Below are positions 1-7,617 of a stretch of 33,319 bases of DNA, in pieces (within the stretch, counting starts at the first letter, position 1; every line of letters starts with the position of its first letter). The notes below the pieces were generated by a model. That model saw only the letters and a program-made list of their open reading frames with translations, was not told where the DNA came from and did no database searches. Source of the DNA: Lachnospiraceae bacterium (GTDB lineage Bacteria; Bacillota; Clostridia; Lachnospirales; Lachnospiraceae); contig VSNQ01000043.1 in the NCBI GenBank assembly GCA_009774395.1, forward strand, positions 1 to 33,319. Direction: 5' to 3'. Both the position numbers and the translations under genes were made by a program.

Positions 1-99
1 GTGCTATATTATGCACGCATTTGTGAAAATAGTGTGCAATTAGTAATTTTCTCAAATAATAGCTATTCTATTATAATATATTTAATATTTTGGCATAAT

Positions 100-181
100 A
101 AAATACTCCCTTTCTAGGCATAAAAAGGAACAAAATAAAGTAACACGAGCAAAATAATGCTGCCTAGAGAGAGAGTATTTT
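100..181. repeat. Long imperfect inverted repeat downstream of flagellin
   Basis: Two 21-base arms (100-120 and 161-181) are complementary except for a few positions in the middle, separated by about 40 bases of A-rich sequence. The outer and inner ends (AAAATACTC, CTAGGCA) match exactly. It lies just past the flagellin stop on the leftward strand, so it may act in transcript termination or 3' end protection. A loop this long without a clear T-run also fits a small mobile palindrome. The rest of 1-245 is AT-rich and I see no gene in it. Confidence 0.55.
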
Positions 182-245
182 ATGTAATTGATTATTGTAA
201 TCCCAAAGGATTATAAGCGATAAATCATTGAAAAATAAAAAGTAT

Positions 246-1034
246 TTACATACCACCGAATAGCTGTTTTACAATAACATTGTCATTTTTCATTTTCTTT
301 TGCAGCATACCCATGCGGTAATCAGATAAGAGCTTATCTTTCTTTTGTTCAGAAACAGCCTTAGGAATATCTAAATCTTCAATGCGGCTTCTTGCGCCAG
401 TAAGCTCTAAAGATGCTCTTGTATTGTAATTGAAAGCATGCTCCATGCTGTTTGTCACGGCGCCGGTATGGCTTCTTGCAGTGCTAATCTTCTCCATTGC
501 GGATTCAATTGCACTTAAATCAAAATCGCCTGTAACATTATAACCCTCTAAGCCCAAAGATTTCAGCGTAACATTTTCCATCTGAATCTTCATGCCGGTG
601 CCGTCAGGATTGGAGGCAATATGCATATCTGCCATGCTTCCATCCATTAATTTCATATTATTATATTCTGTGCCAACCGCGCTTCGCTGAATATCCTGCA
701 AAAGCTGGTCAACTTCGTCCTGAATCATCTGCTTCTCTGAAGAACCATATATTCCATTGGACGCTTGAACGCTAAGTTCATAAATCCGCTGTAGGGAATC
801 CTGCATTGTTCCTAATGCGCCGTCTTTAATATTGGCAACACCAATGCCGCTTGAAATATTGTAAGCGCCTACATCAAGTCCGGTGCTTTGCTTCTTCATT
901 TTGCGGCCAATTGCAAGACCCGCCGCATCATCCGCAGCCGACTGGATTTTCTTCCCGCTGGCTATTTTACCGTATATTGAATTTGTCTTATTGGCAGACT
1001 TATGATATAAGCTACTATAAGATGATACATTCAT
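246..1034 (-). CDS. hag: Flagellin
   Basis: Flagellin, the filament subunit exported through the flagellar type III apparatus. The 262-residue protein has the conserved N-terminal D0/D1 region (ASGKKIQSAADDAAGLAIG around residues 26-44, then a long helix with the ISSGIGVANIKDGAL and YELSVQASNG blocks). It also has the C-terminal D1 helix (NYNTRASLELTGARSRIEDLD). No hypervariable D2/D3 insert separates them, so this is a minimal flagellin near the Bacillus/Clostridium Hag size. The C-terminus ends in KQLFGGM rather than the usual leucine/arginine-rich tail, so it may be a minor or diverged paralogue. The start is set by GGAAAGGAG five bases before the ATG. No other flagellar gene is in the window. 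Confidence 0.93.
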   Translation of the reverse strand: MNVSSYSSLYHKSANKTNSIYGKIASGKKIQSAADDAAGLAIGRKMKKQSTGLDVGAYNISSGIGVANIKDGALGTMQDSLQRIYELSVQASNGIYGSSEKQMIQDEVDQLLQDIQRSAVGTEYNNMKLMDGSMADMHIASNPDGTGMKIQMENVTLKSLGLEGYNVTGDFDLSAIESAMEKISTARSHTGAVTNSMEHAFNYNTRASLELTGARSRIEDLDIPKAVSEQKKDKLLSDYRMGMLQKKMKNDNVIVKQLFGGM

Positions 1035-1048
1035 AGTGACTCCTTTCC

Positions 1049-1068
1049 TGCATAAATCTGTTTATGCA
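1049..1068 (-). promoter_or_regulatory. Hairpin in flagellin leader next to the ribosome binding site
   Basis: A perfect 8-bp stem with a 4-base loop (TGCATAAA / TTTATGCA) lies in the flagellin mRNA leader immediately upstream of AGGAAAGGAG. Hairpins beside GGA-containing ribosome binding sites are where CsrA controls hag translation in other Firmicutes. That role here is inference from position. Confidence 0.5.
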
Positions 1069-1096
1069 AACTGCCCCCGTTAATTTTCTTTTTTTA

Positions 1097-1125
1097 AGTA
1101 TAATACAATTATAGTATGAATGCAA
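1097..1125 (-). promoter_or_regulatory. Probable flagellin promoter (sigma-A-like)
   Basis: Reading leftward, TTGCAT (1120-1125) and TATACT (1097-1102) are separated by 17 bases, about 65 bases before the flagellin start. I saw no convincing flagellar-sigma (sigma-28) GCCGATAA-type box. Confidence 0.45.
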
Positions 1126-1182
1126 GTATTTCAATCTATTTTTTAACAAAATTTGGTATCTGATTTTACTTTTCATACCCGT

Positions 1183-1240
1183 GCCATGCACTTGCTGCAT
1201 GGCGTTGAAGCCAGCGCCCAAATGCCTGTTTTTGGCATTT
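1183..1240. terminator. Stem-loops between the PHP gene and flagellin
   Basis: Two hairpins: GCCATGCA / TGCATGGC (1183-1203, loop of 5) and AAATGCC / GGCATTT (1220-1240, loop of 7). They follow the leftward PHP gene (stop at 1270) and could end its transcript, although the T-run is short. Confidence 0.4.
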
Positions 1241-1269
1241 TGTGTGCATCAATTGTAACTATCTGTTTA

Positions 1270-2043
1270 TTACTGCTCTAAGGAAGCCATAGCCAATTTT
1301 CTTCTATGGTGGCGATACAGGCTGGCAAAGCGGTTATAAAACCAAAACGATTCTACCAGTACATGATTGAATATACCAAGTCTGCTTTTTACTGTGCCAT
1401 GATAGTAATAACCGCCATAACTAATAGGGTGTTTGGCTTTAATACAGTCAATGAAGTCAGATTCGCAGGCAATGGTATCAGGAACCATTGTATAGGCAGT
1501 CCCTACACAGTCTGTATGGTGGGAATCGCTTCCACCAAGCATTGGTAGATTATGTGTAGCTGCAAGGCGGACAGCAGCAGCGTTGGATTCTGGCGACTCA
1601 CAGGAATTAAAACCTTCTAAGAAATCAAAGTTTTCCATAATCTCAGGGTGCTTTTTATACAGACGGGTACGTGTAATGCTTAAATGACGTTCACCACACG
1701 GGTGTGCCGGCCCAAGAATACCGCCGTGGTGGTGTACAATATCCTGCAGCATTTTCACGGGCAGACCGCGGCATTCTAAAATTAATAACTTGACATTCTC
1801 CGGCATAATTACTAAAATATGTCCGGCATCAATTGTATCATACTCAATACCTTTTAAAACAACGAAATCTTTAAACGCATCTGCATGGCGGTCGCGGTAT
1901 GTGCGAAACCCGTTATAGGAATCGTGGTCTGTGACAAGCATCCCCCCGAACCCTTTCGCTTTCAGCAGGCGTATGTATTCTGCAACTGGAATTTTGCCAT
2001 CCAAAGATCCTTCCTGTGTGTGACAGTGCATATCAAACTTCAT
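1270..2043 (-). CDS. PHP-domain metal-dependent phosphoesterase
   Basis: PHP-family hydrolase, predicted to remove phosphate from a small molecule or nucleotide with a multinuclear metal centre in the cytoplasm. Visible metal-binding motifs are FDMHCHTQ (H6, H8), LVTDHDSYNGF, a central GPAHPCGERH and a late GGSDSHHTD. I start at the ATG at 2043 because GGAGGG lies about eight bases before it; the longer frame to 2127 has no such site and adds an unrelated leader. The result is 257 residues. It is a stand-alone leftward gene. The substrate cannot be told from sequence; related proteins include nucleoside 3',5'-bisphosphate phosphatases. Confidence 0.82.
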   Translation of the reverse strand: MKFDMHCHTQEGSLDGKIPVAEYIRLLKAKGFGGMLVTDHDSYNGFRTYRDRHADAFKDFVVLKGIEYDTIDAGHILVIMPENVKLLILECRGLPVKMLQDIVHHHGGILGPAHPCGERHLSITRTRLYKKHPEIMENFDFLEGFNSCESPESNAAAVRLAATHNLPMLGGSDSHHTDCVGTAYTMVPDTIACESDFIDCIKAKHPISYGGYYYHGTVKSRLGIFNHVLVESFWFYNRFASLYRHHRRKLAMASLEQ

Positions 2044-2098
2044 ATGGAATAATCCCTCCAAAAAAATAATCCGAAACAAATCTATTCTCAACGATTTT

Positions 2099-2127
2099 AT
2101 TGTACAGCATATTTGCCAAATAATCAA
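2099..2127 (-). promoter_or_regulatory. Probable promoter of the PHP gene
   Basis: Leftward TTGATT (2122-2127), 17-base spacer, TACAAT (2099-2104), about 55 bases before the chosen start. Confidence 0.5.
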
Positions 2128-2271
2128 ACATCATTTTATGGAAAGACAACAAAAATAGTTACAAAAATAATGATTAACATTTGGTAAAATGTTTGCATTT
2201 TTTGTTCCGAACAAAAAACGTTGTTTGTTGTGCATATTTTTTTAAGATTTCTTAAAATTTACGTACACAAG

Positions 2272-2300
2272 TTGACATTGCACAATTGATAGAATATAAT
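2272..2300 (+). promoter_or_regulatory. Consensus sigma-A promoter
   Basis: TTGACA (2272-2277), exactly 17 bases, TATAAT (2295-2300): a perfect housekeeping promoter, 63 bases before the PAP2-family gene. The expected transcript start is near 2307. Confidence 0.8.
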
Positions 2301-2363
2301 GATTTCACTGTGAAGAAAGTGAAACATATTTTTGCATGATGCAAAAGGGAGAGAGAGGAAATT

Positions 2364-3056
2364 ATGAAAAGTAAAGCAAAAACATTTGCAAAGACCTGCA
2401 TAGATTTTATCCGGTCGTATCAGTCGCTGGCTGTTATGGCAGTTTATGCAGTATTTTATCTGGCGGCATTTTTCTACTTAGAACAGAGGAATATCTCATA
2501 TCATGTGATTAATTTTGGACTGGATCAGTATATTCCGTTTTGTGAAATATTTATTGTGCCCTACCTGTTATGGTTTGCGTATGTTGCGCTTACCGTTGTA
2601 TTCCTAGGCATTAAGGATAAGGAAGAAGCAGATAAACTTGTGAAATTTTTAATTGCAGGAATGACAATATTTATTGTGATATCAGCGGTATTTCCCAATG
2701 GTCATCATCTGCGGCCGACAACCTTTGAACACGACAATATTTTTATTGATTTAGTAAAAAATCTTTACATTGCAGATACACCAACCAATGTACTTCCCAG
2801 CATTCATGTATATAATTCTATTGCGATTATGATTGCTGTGTGGAGAAGCAGGTGCTTTGCAAATCACAAAGTGATTAAGGCTGCAATGCTTGGACTTGGT
2901 GTAAGCATTATTTGTTCTACAGTTTTGCTAAAACAGCATTCTATGTTGGATGTGCTGCTGGCGTTCCTTTTGTCTGCACTTATGTACACCATATGTTATA
3001 AGAAAGAATCCGTTAGAGAAAAAGGTGAAGGCCTATCAAGTGAATCTGTAAAATAA
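2364..3056 (+). CDS. PAP2-superfamily membrane phosphatase
   Basis: Integral membrane protein of 230 residues in the type 2 phosphatidic acid phosphatase superfamily, expected to act on a lipid phosphate or lipid pyrophosphate at the membrane surface. Hydrophobic segments lie at about 20-40, 60-82, 95-111, 150-162 and 172-212. The active-site pieces are PSIH (S146, H148) and QHSMLD (H192, D196), corresponding to the second and third PAP2 motifs. The first motif (KxxxxxxRP) is not clear: only HHLRPTT near 114-120 resembles it, which fits the more diverged inositolphosphotransferase-like branch. An AGAGAGGAAATT site precedes the ATG, and a strong promoter lies upstream. It is monocistronic. Confidence 0.75.
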   Translation: MKSKAKTFAKTCIDFIRSYQSLAVMAVYAVFYLAAFFYLEQRNISYHVINFGLDQYIPFCEIFIVPYLLWFAYVALTVVFLGIKDKEEADKLVKFLIAGMTIFIVISAVFPNGHHLRPTTFEHDNIFIDLVKNLYIADTPTNVLPSIHVYNSIAIMIAVWRSRCFANHKVIKAAMLGLGVSIICSTVLLKQHSMLDVLLAFLLSALMYTICYKKESVREKGEGLSSESVK

Positions 3057-3255
3057 ATGTTAGAGAAGTTATAGTTTAGCCCAGAACTTTGCACTGCGCT
3101 GCAAAATTTGTGAGAACATGCAGAGGTTAAGAGGCGTCAAACCAACCGCGAAGCGGTGTTTGCATGGCTTGATGCGTTACAGCTTAGCAAGGTGTACGAG
3201 CGTGGGGCAATGTCTAAGGAATTGCTTGAATTTAATAAGGGAATGTAACACAGTT

Positions 3256-3291
3256 GGGACAGCCGCATAATATAATTTATGTAGCTGTCCC
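3256..3291 (+). terminator. Stem-loop terminator-like hairpin
   Basis: GGGACAGC / GCTGTCCC, extended inward by CATAA / TTATG, followed by ATTGATTTT. It could end transcription from the PAP2 gene or from the remnant frame before the next promoter. Confidence 0.55.
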
Positions 3292-3292
3292 A

Positions 3293-3321
3293 TTGATTTT
3301 ATAGGAAATTTGTACTAAAAT
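3293..3321 (+). promoter_or_regulatory. Probable promoter of the hemerythrin fusion gene
   Basis: TTGATT (3293-3298), 17 bases, TAAAAT (3316-3321), directly after the hairpin and about 88 bases before the next gene. Confidence 0.45.
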
Positions 3322-3408
3322 TATAAGAGATGTGATTTAGGTGAAAAAACAAATAACAAAAGGCAGTCATACCAAATAATCGAATGCTGTCAGAAAGGAG
3401 AAAATCGC

Positions 3409-4761
3409 ATGGGCAGGCAGTTAGTTTGGCACGAACGGTATAACATTGGAATTGACTTTGTTGACAAAGAGCATAAGAAACTGTTCAGTATTTTAAACAG
3501 GTTGTTTGCAAATAAGGACGAGGATGAAAAACGTCAATGGGTCTATCAAGAAGGAATTAAATATTTTAAGGAGCATGCAATGAAGCATTTTACGGAGGAG
3601 GAGGCATATATGGCGTCTATCAGCTATGAAGGGTTCGAAATGCACCGACGCCTGCATGATAATTTCCGTAAAAAAACACTTCCAGCGCTGGAAATGGAGT
3701 TGACACGTACAAAGTTTTCACAGGATGCAATGAATCATTTTCTGGGTGTTTGTGCAGGATGGCTTTTGGGGCATACCTTGACAGAGGATCGCGCAATTAA
3801 CGGAAAAACGGTTAGCAAATGGGAGGAACTTTTGCCAGAAGAAGAACAAGTAGCAATGCGTCAGGTGATTATTCAGTATCTAAATGAAATGTTCCAATTA
3901 GAAGCACAGGTAGTCAGTGACTGTTACGGCGGAGAAAAGTTTGGAAATGGTATTTATTACAGACTGGTTTTTGTGGCAGAATCAGGCGAACAGTTAGAGA
4001 TAGCTTTGGTTTTTGAGGAAAAGCTGATTATGAATACGATTGGAGCAATGATAGACAGCGAATCGGAAGAAGTCAGTGTCATGCTAATGAATGCAGTGCG
4101 TTATACGTCGCAGCAGTTTGTAAGTTCTGTTATGGCACATTTTGCAAATGCAGATAAATTTGAGTTAAAAGATGAGAATCTGTTGGCGTATGAGGCGTTT
4201 CAGCGAATATTTGAAAGAAACAATCCACAGTTTAGTCAATTGTTTGATACGGGTGAAGGGTATTTTGCCTATTGTGTATTTGCTCCGCATCTGTTAAGAA
4301 CAGATAATGTTGTTTCTATTCAGGCAGAAAACGCAATGGTAGAGGTCAAAAAGTATCTGGATGGCGGAGAAAAGCCGTCAGGAAAGAAAAAGGTGCTTGT
4401 GGTAGATGATTCGGATACTGTTCTGGAGGCAATGCGGGAACTGTTAGGAAGTGTATATGAGGTTGGAGTAGCGAAATCGGGGATGTCTGCAATTCGTTGT
4501 ATTACACTAGATAGACCAGATTTGGTATTAATGGATTATGAAATGCCGGTATGTGATGGCAGTCAGGTATTGGGAATGATTCGCTCGGAGAAAGATTTTG
4601 CGGATATTCCAGTATTTTTCCTAACAGGTAGAACCGATAAGGAAAGTGTAACAAAGGTTATTTCGCTGAAACCAGCGGGATATCTATTAAAGACGCAGCC
4701 GCTTGCGGAAGTCAAACGGGAAATAGATGGTTATTTTGAAAGGAAAAGCCGACAAACATAA
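3409..4761 (+). CDS. Bacteriohemerythrin / CheX-like / receiver-domain fusion
   Basis: A 450-residue three-part cytoplasmic protein. Residues 1-135 form a hemerythrin domain with every di-iron ligand of the family in place: H22, H56, H60, E64, H79, H83, H122 and D127. It should therefore bind O2 (or NO) at a non-haem di-iron site. Residues about 145-316 resemble a CheX/CheC-type domain, the chemotaxis phosphatase fold; this assignment is weaker. Residues 326-446 are a response-regulator receiver with D333-D334, phospho-acceptor D376, T406 and K428. The order suggests oxygen sensing linked to phosphorelay or chemotaxis signalling. GAAAGGAG lies eight bases before the ATG. No DNA-binding output domain is present. 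Confidence 0.85.
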   Translation: MGRQLVWHERYNIGIDFVDKEHKKLFSILNRLFANKDEDEKRQWVYQEGIKYFKEHAMKHFTEEEAYMASISYEGFEMHRRLHDNFRKKTLPALEMELTRTKFSQDAMNHFLGVCAGWLLGHTLTEDRAINGKTVSKWEELLPEEEQVAMRQVIIQYLNEMFQLEAQVVSDCYGGEKFGNGIYYRLVFVAESGEQLEIALVFEEKLIMNTIGAMIDSESEEVSVMLMNAVRYTSQQFVSSVMAHFANADKFELKDENLLAYEAFQRIFERNNPQFSQLFDTGEGYFAYCVFAPHLLRTDNVVSIQAENAMVEVKKYLDGGEKPSGKKKVLVVDDSDTVLEAMRELLGSVYEVGVAKSGMSAIRCITLDRPDLVLMDYEMPVCDGSQVLGMIRSEKDFADIPVFFLTGRTDKESVTKVISLKPAGYLLKTQPLAEVKREIDGYFERKSRQT

Positions 4762-4851
4762 TTATTTATGAAGATAAGAATGTTTTCTCGCATTATTAGA
4801 TAGATACTAAGAGAGATAAAAATATAACAGATATGGCATAACAAAAATAAG

Positions 4852-4887
4852 GAGCTGTCGGGAAATAAAATTTTCTGACAGCTCTTT
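4852..4887. terminator. Bidirectional intrinsic terminator
   Basis: GAGCTGTC / GACAGCTC stem with an inner GAAA / TTTC extension, followed by TTTTG on the + strand and by a T-rich run on the other strand. It lies between convergent genes (the hemerythrin fusion and the AIM24 gene). Confidence 0.75.
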
Positions 4888-4890
4888 TGT

Positions 4891-4976
4891 GCACACGCCA
4901 ATGCAGAGGAAATATGTCACTAAAATGGCGCATCGGCGGTGCGCGAGTAGGGGAAGTAAACTTTCCTACTTGATTA
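4891..4976. repeat. Double-hairpin intergenic repeat, copy 1
   Basis: After the terminator comes GCACACGCCA, an outer stem CGCCA / TGGCG, then a second hairpin in which GAGTAGGGGAAG pairs with CTTTCCTACTT using G-U wobbles, followed by GATTATG. The same order of parts (terminator T-run, GCACACG, outer stem, GCGCGAGTAGGG hairpin, GATTAT) recurs at 14751-14834. Confidence 0.6.
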
Positions 4977-4989
4977 TGTACAAGTGATT

Positions 4990-5697
4990 TTAGTCAATGC
5001 CAACGCGGATGCCGCCATTGCGTTCGGAAGGCTGTACTATAACGGATACGGGCTGACTGCCACTCCATTCAAAGGCATAGGATTCTCCGGATGCCTGTCC
5101 AATTAAGTTTTTCCATGATAAATCTGTGCGGATTTGCGGGTCACAGTAGCCGGATTGCCCCATCCAGCAGATTACGGCATCTGGATCAACGGATATGGTA
5201 CTGCGGCTTTGGATATTGCTTAATACAATGGGATTGCCATCTGAGAGAATGGCAACATAAGCATCTCTTCCTGTTCCAGTCAGGGTGGATGTGGCAAGCC
5301 CTTTCTGTGAAATAACGCCGCAGCCGATAAAACGGACATCATATTTGCAGTCATCGGTAAATGCTAATATATTTTCTGACTCAACGGAAACTACTTCGCC
5401 GACGGCAAGCTGGTATACCACGATATGCTGGCTGTTGTTGGCATAATAAGTAACAGAATTGCCGTTAAATGTTACTTTCATCAGTGGTAGATTTTCACCT
5501 GTAACGCGGCGCAGCAAGGAACCCAGTGCTGCCTGTGCAAAATTATTCTGCGGCCCAAGCAGCAGTTTTTCAAAGCTGTAGTTTTTGCCGCCCATGCTTT
5601 CTCCAGCAATAAAAGAGCCTGCCTTTGTATACAGTACATCATTTCCGCTGCAAGTTATCTTTAAGGTTAATTCATTAATGGTTTCAAATGTTAACAT
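4990..5697 (-). CDS. AIM24-family protein
   Basis: A 235-residue protein of the AIM24 (DUF124/TIGR00266-like) family, an all-beta fold without an established enzymatic activity. Support comes from the length, the repeated short beta-rich segments, and motifs such as GGKNYSFEKLLLG and GTGRDAYVAILSDG. I start at 5697 because GGGAG lies about six bases before that ATG; the open frame to 5730 lacks such a site. It follows the TerD-like gene with a 36-base gap and no terminator, so the two are probably co-transcribed. AIM24 and TerD proteins are frequent neighbours in bacterial stress-response clusters. Its exact role is unknown. Confidence 0.72.
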   Translation of the reverse strand: MLTFETINELTLKITCSGNDVLYTKAGSFIAGESMGGKNYSFEKLLLGPQNNFAQAALGSLLRRVTGENLPLMKVTFNGNSVTYYANNSQHIVVYQLAVGEVVSVESENILAFTDDCKYDVRFIGCGVISQKGLATSTLTGTGRDAYVAILSDGNPIVLSNIQSRSTISVDPDAVICWMGQSGYCDPQIRTDLSWKNLIGQASGESYAFEWSGSQPVSVIVQPSERNGGIRVGID

Positions 5698-5733
5698 TTT
5701 TTGCTCCCGTCCGCCTGCTTTTGCAGACACTAA

Positions 5734-6534
5734 TTAATCGCACACCTGTACGCCATACAGTGCACATAATCCTGCTAAATCTTTGGCAACGCCGTTTCCG
5801 ACGGCATTAAATTTCCAGGCACCGTTATATTGATAAAGTTCGCCGATCATCATAGAAATTACGTTACTATAATACTCTGTCATTTGATAGCTAACCAATT
5901 CCTTCCTGCCATCGGGTGTTAAAATACGGATATAAGCATCTTTTAACATTCCGAAATGAAGGCGTTTTTCAAATGCTTCATTGATGGTTAGTACAAACAC
6001 GATTTTTTGTACACGTGGATTTAATTTTTGAAAATCAATGCAGACTGCCTCGCGATCCGAAGAAACTGTACTTTGGAAAAGCGTGCTATTGTCTGGACTT
6101 TGCGACTGCCCATAAAATACAAACCAATCATCGCCTAATATTTTTCCATCAGCACCGAGCAAAAATGCGGAAACATCAACATCACACTGCGCATTGGTGG
6201 TATTCCAGCCAAAACAAGCTTTAACTGCATTGCAGGCATCGTCTAAAGACAGCGGTGCTTTCTGGCCTTTTTGTACCGTATGAAAAAGTGGCGGAATCGG
6301 TTTTGGTGTTGGTGGTGTGATTGAACTTCTGGGCAGAACAGACGCTGCCGGAGCAGTTCTGTTTGGAGAGATCGGAGCAGGTCTGCTTGGCGTAGGTACC
6401 GAACTGCTTTGGTTTGGAGCGGGCGATGTTGTTGATGTAGCGATATTGCGTATGCCCTTTGTTGTGAGTTTATTTATTGACAATAGGGTATTGCGGTCAA
6501 CTGCGCCTTTTGATCTCATTGTTAAAGTTATCAT
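5734..6534 (-). CDS. TerD-family stress protein with a proline-rich N-terminal linker
   Basis: The C-terminal part (about 84-266) is a TerD domain, a Ca2+-binding beta-sandwich associated with tellurite resistance, envelope stress and phage-related stress. Visible motifs are CDVDVSAFLLGADGKI (acidic D118, D120), DDWFVFYGQ and IGELYQYNGAWKFNAVGNG near the end. Residues about 33-82 are rich in Pro, Ser and Thr, probably a flexible linker. Residues 1-32 are basic and of unknown role. The start is fixed by AGGAGG seven to eight bases before the ATG. Usual TerD proteins are about 190 residues, so the N-terminal extension accounts for the excess. It is probably in an operon with the AIM24 gene. Confidence 0.83.
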   Translation of the reverse strand: MITLTMRSKGAVDRNTLLSINKLTTKGIRNIATSTTSPAPNQSSSVPTPSRPAPISPNRTAPAASVLPRSSITPPTPKPIPPLFHTVQKGQKAPLSLDDACNAVKACFGWNTTNAQCDVDVSAFLLGADGKILGDDWFVFYGQSQSPDNSTLFQSTVSSDREAVCIDFQKLNPRVQKIVFVLTINEAFEKRLHFGMLKDAYIRILTPDGRKELVSYQMTEYYSNVISMMIGELYQYNGAWKFNAVGNGVAKDLAGLCALYGVQVCD

Positions 6535-6585
6535 ACCTGCCGCCTCCTGGATAATTTCGATAATATTGCTGCAAAACAGGACAGA

Positions 6586-6631
6586 CGAAAAACAGATTCG
6601 TTTATTGAGATAAAATAATAACGAACCTGTT
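6586..6631 (-). terminator. Leftward intrinsic terminator
   Basis: On the minus strand, AACAGGTTCGTT pairs with AACGAATCTGTT (one wobble), followed by a T-run. It separates the small Phd-like gene from the TerD-AIM24 unit. Confidence 0.65.
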
Positions 6632-6680
6632 TTACAGTTTCTTCATGCATCTGTCTACCCTTCATCCTGCTTTGTTAAGC

Positions 6681-6884
6681 CTATAATGATGTTAAATTTC
6701 TGTGAGAATGTGCTGGAATAACAAAACGAGAAATACTATCGTACTGTTCCTCGGACACAATAAAAACCTTACGGCTGCCTAATGTCAACGTAACGGTTTC
6801 GCCGTTTTGGTTCACTTCTTGTGAAATTGCGTCAAAATGATTTTTTAATTCATCAAATCGAATTTCCTTTGCTTTATTCTTCAT
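6681..6884 (-). CDS. Small Phd/YefM-like protein, possible orphan antitoxin
   Basis: A 67-residue protein. The pattern FDELKNHFDAISQEVNQNGE followed by TVTLTLGSRKVFIVSEEQYD resembles the DNA-binding N-terminal half of Phd/YefM antitoxins, in which a short helix and hairpin lead to a conserved hydrophobic strand and a D/EEY-type helix. AGGAGG lies about nine bases before the ATG, so it is probably expressed. No RelE-, Doc- or PIN-like toxin lies on either side, so it would be an orphan antitoxin or an unrelated small regulator. The family call rests on a short match. Confidence 0.5.
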   Translation of the reverse strand: MKNKAKEIRFDELKNHFDAISQEVNQNGETVTLTLGSRKVFIVSEEQYDSISRFVIPAHSHRNLTSL

Positions 6885-7158
6885 CGGTGGGACCTCCTGT
6901 CACTCACCCACTTGGGGGAATTACTACTATTACATTCAGAATCCATTCCAAAAATGTCACGCGGGGAACGTGAAAACTTAGTAGTTATCTTAATAATAAC
7001 GAATTTTATTGATAATTTCAAGTAAAAATAAAGATTTTTTTGAGAATTTAGAAAAATTAATAAAATTTTCTAAAATTGGTAAAGATAATATTTATACTAT
7101 ATAATCACAGAATTTACCATACCGCACTGGTTAAACGGATATGGCTGGCGTTATGTAG

Positions 7159-7320
7159 TTAGGAACTGTTAATAAATAACTTTTAAATAACGCGTAGGAT
7201 TTTTCTTCGAGAGTGCCACTCAAAAATCAGGCGCATAGCGGGCTATGTAATTGATTTTTGAGTGGTGCTCTCGGAGAAAAAGACAAGTGGAATTAAAAGT
7301 TATTTTTTGAGAATTCCTAA
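7159..7320. repeat. 162-bp palindromic, MITE-like element
   Basis: The left arm (7159-7239) and right arm (7242-7320) are inverted copies along their whole length with a two-base centre. Exactly matching blocks include TTAGGAA at the tips, AAATAACTTTTAA, CCACTCAAAAATCA and CATAGC next to the centre. The tips start TTAGGA and end TCCTAA. I see no clear target duplication beyond the palindromic TTA/TAA ends. Size and symmetry fit a non-autonomous miniature transposable element. A very long structured transcript is the alternative. Confidence 0.7.
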
Positions 7321-7343
7321 GCAGTATAAGATAAGTAAAACTT

Positions 7344-7611
7344 ATGTAAAAAAGGCTTCTGCATAAATGCAGAAGCCTATGTTATACTTATGGTATTCCG
7401 GTGCATAATCCAATGTTGTGAAAACTGCTGATAAAACTGTCCCAATAACCTGCTGTAAAACTGATGCCCATACTAAAATGTCAATCCTGAAGCTAAATTC
7501 TGTTGTTATAACTGCTGTCAAACTTAAGAAGCCAAATCTGCTGTCTGAGAAGCTGTTGTCAATACCGGGAAGTCAAAATGCATACCGTTAAATTCCATAA
7601 TCCGATATAAC
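7344..7611 (-). ncRNA. Putative small transcript or small-peptide gene
   Basis: On the minus strand an extended -10 box (TGTTATAAT, hexamer at 7618-7623) predicts a start near 7611, and a strong terminator at 7350-7373 predicts an end about 265 bases later. Within it, 7598-7524 encodes a 24-residue peptide starting MEFNGMHFDFPV, without a good ribosome binding site. Another frame stays open without ATG for over 70 codons and is hydrophobic (SVLQQVIGTVLSAVF). It could be a regulatory RNA or a small hydrophobic-peptide gene. I do not recognise a known family. Confidence 0.4.
7350..7373 (-). terminator. Strong leftward intrinsic terminator
   Basis: A perfect 11-bp stem, GGCTTCTGCAT / ATGCAGAAGCC, with a 2-base loop. 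On the minus strand it is followed by TTTTTT, so it ends leftward transcription. Confidence 0.85.
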
Positions 7612-7617
7612 AAGGTC

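Larger units (their letters stand above)
3057..3408 (+). other. Intergenic stretch with a possible gene remnant and a hairpin
   Basis: A rightward frame from about 3115 to 3247 reads as a protein tail: EVKRRQTNREAVFAWLDALQ, continuing VYERGAMSKELLEFNKGM, then stop. It has no start codon or ribosome binding site, and a stop lies just upstream, so it may be the 3' end of a lost gene. I do not recognise it. The remainder holds the hairpin and promoter listed separately. Confidence 0.4.

Noticed and set aside
1015..1221. 68-codon frame upstream of flagellin
   Set aside because: It covers the flagellin promoter, leader and start, lacks a ribosome site and has no recognisable protein pattern.
7159..7320. 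CRISPR-like or rho-independent terminator reading of the large palindrome
   Set aside because: There are no repeated units with spacers, and 80-base arms are far longer than a terminator stem.
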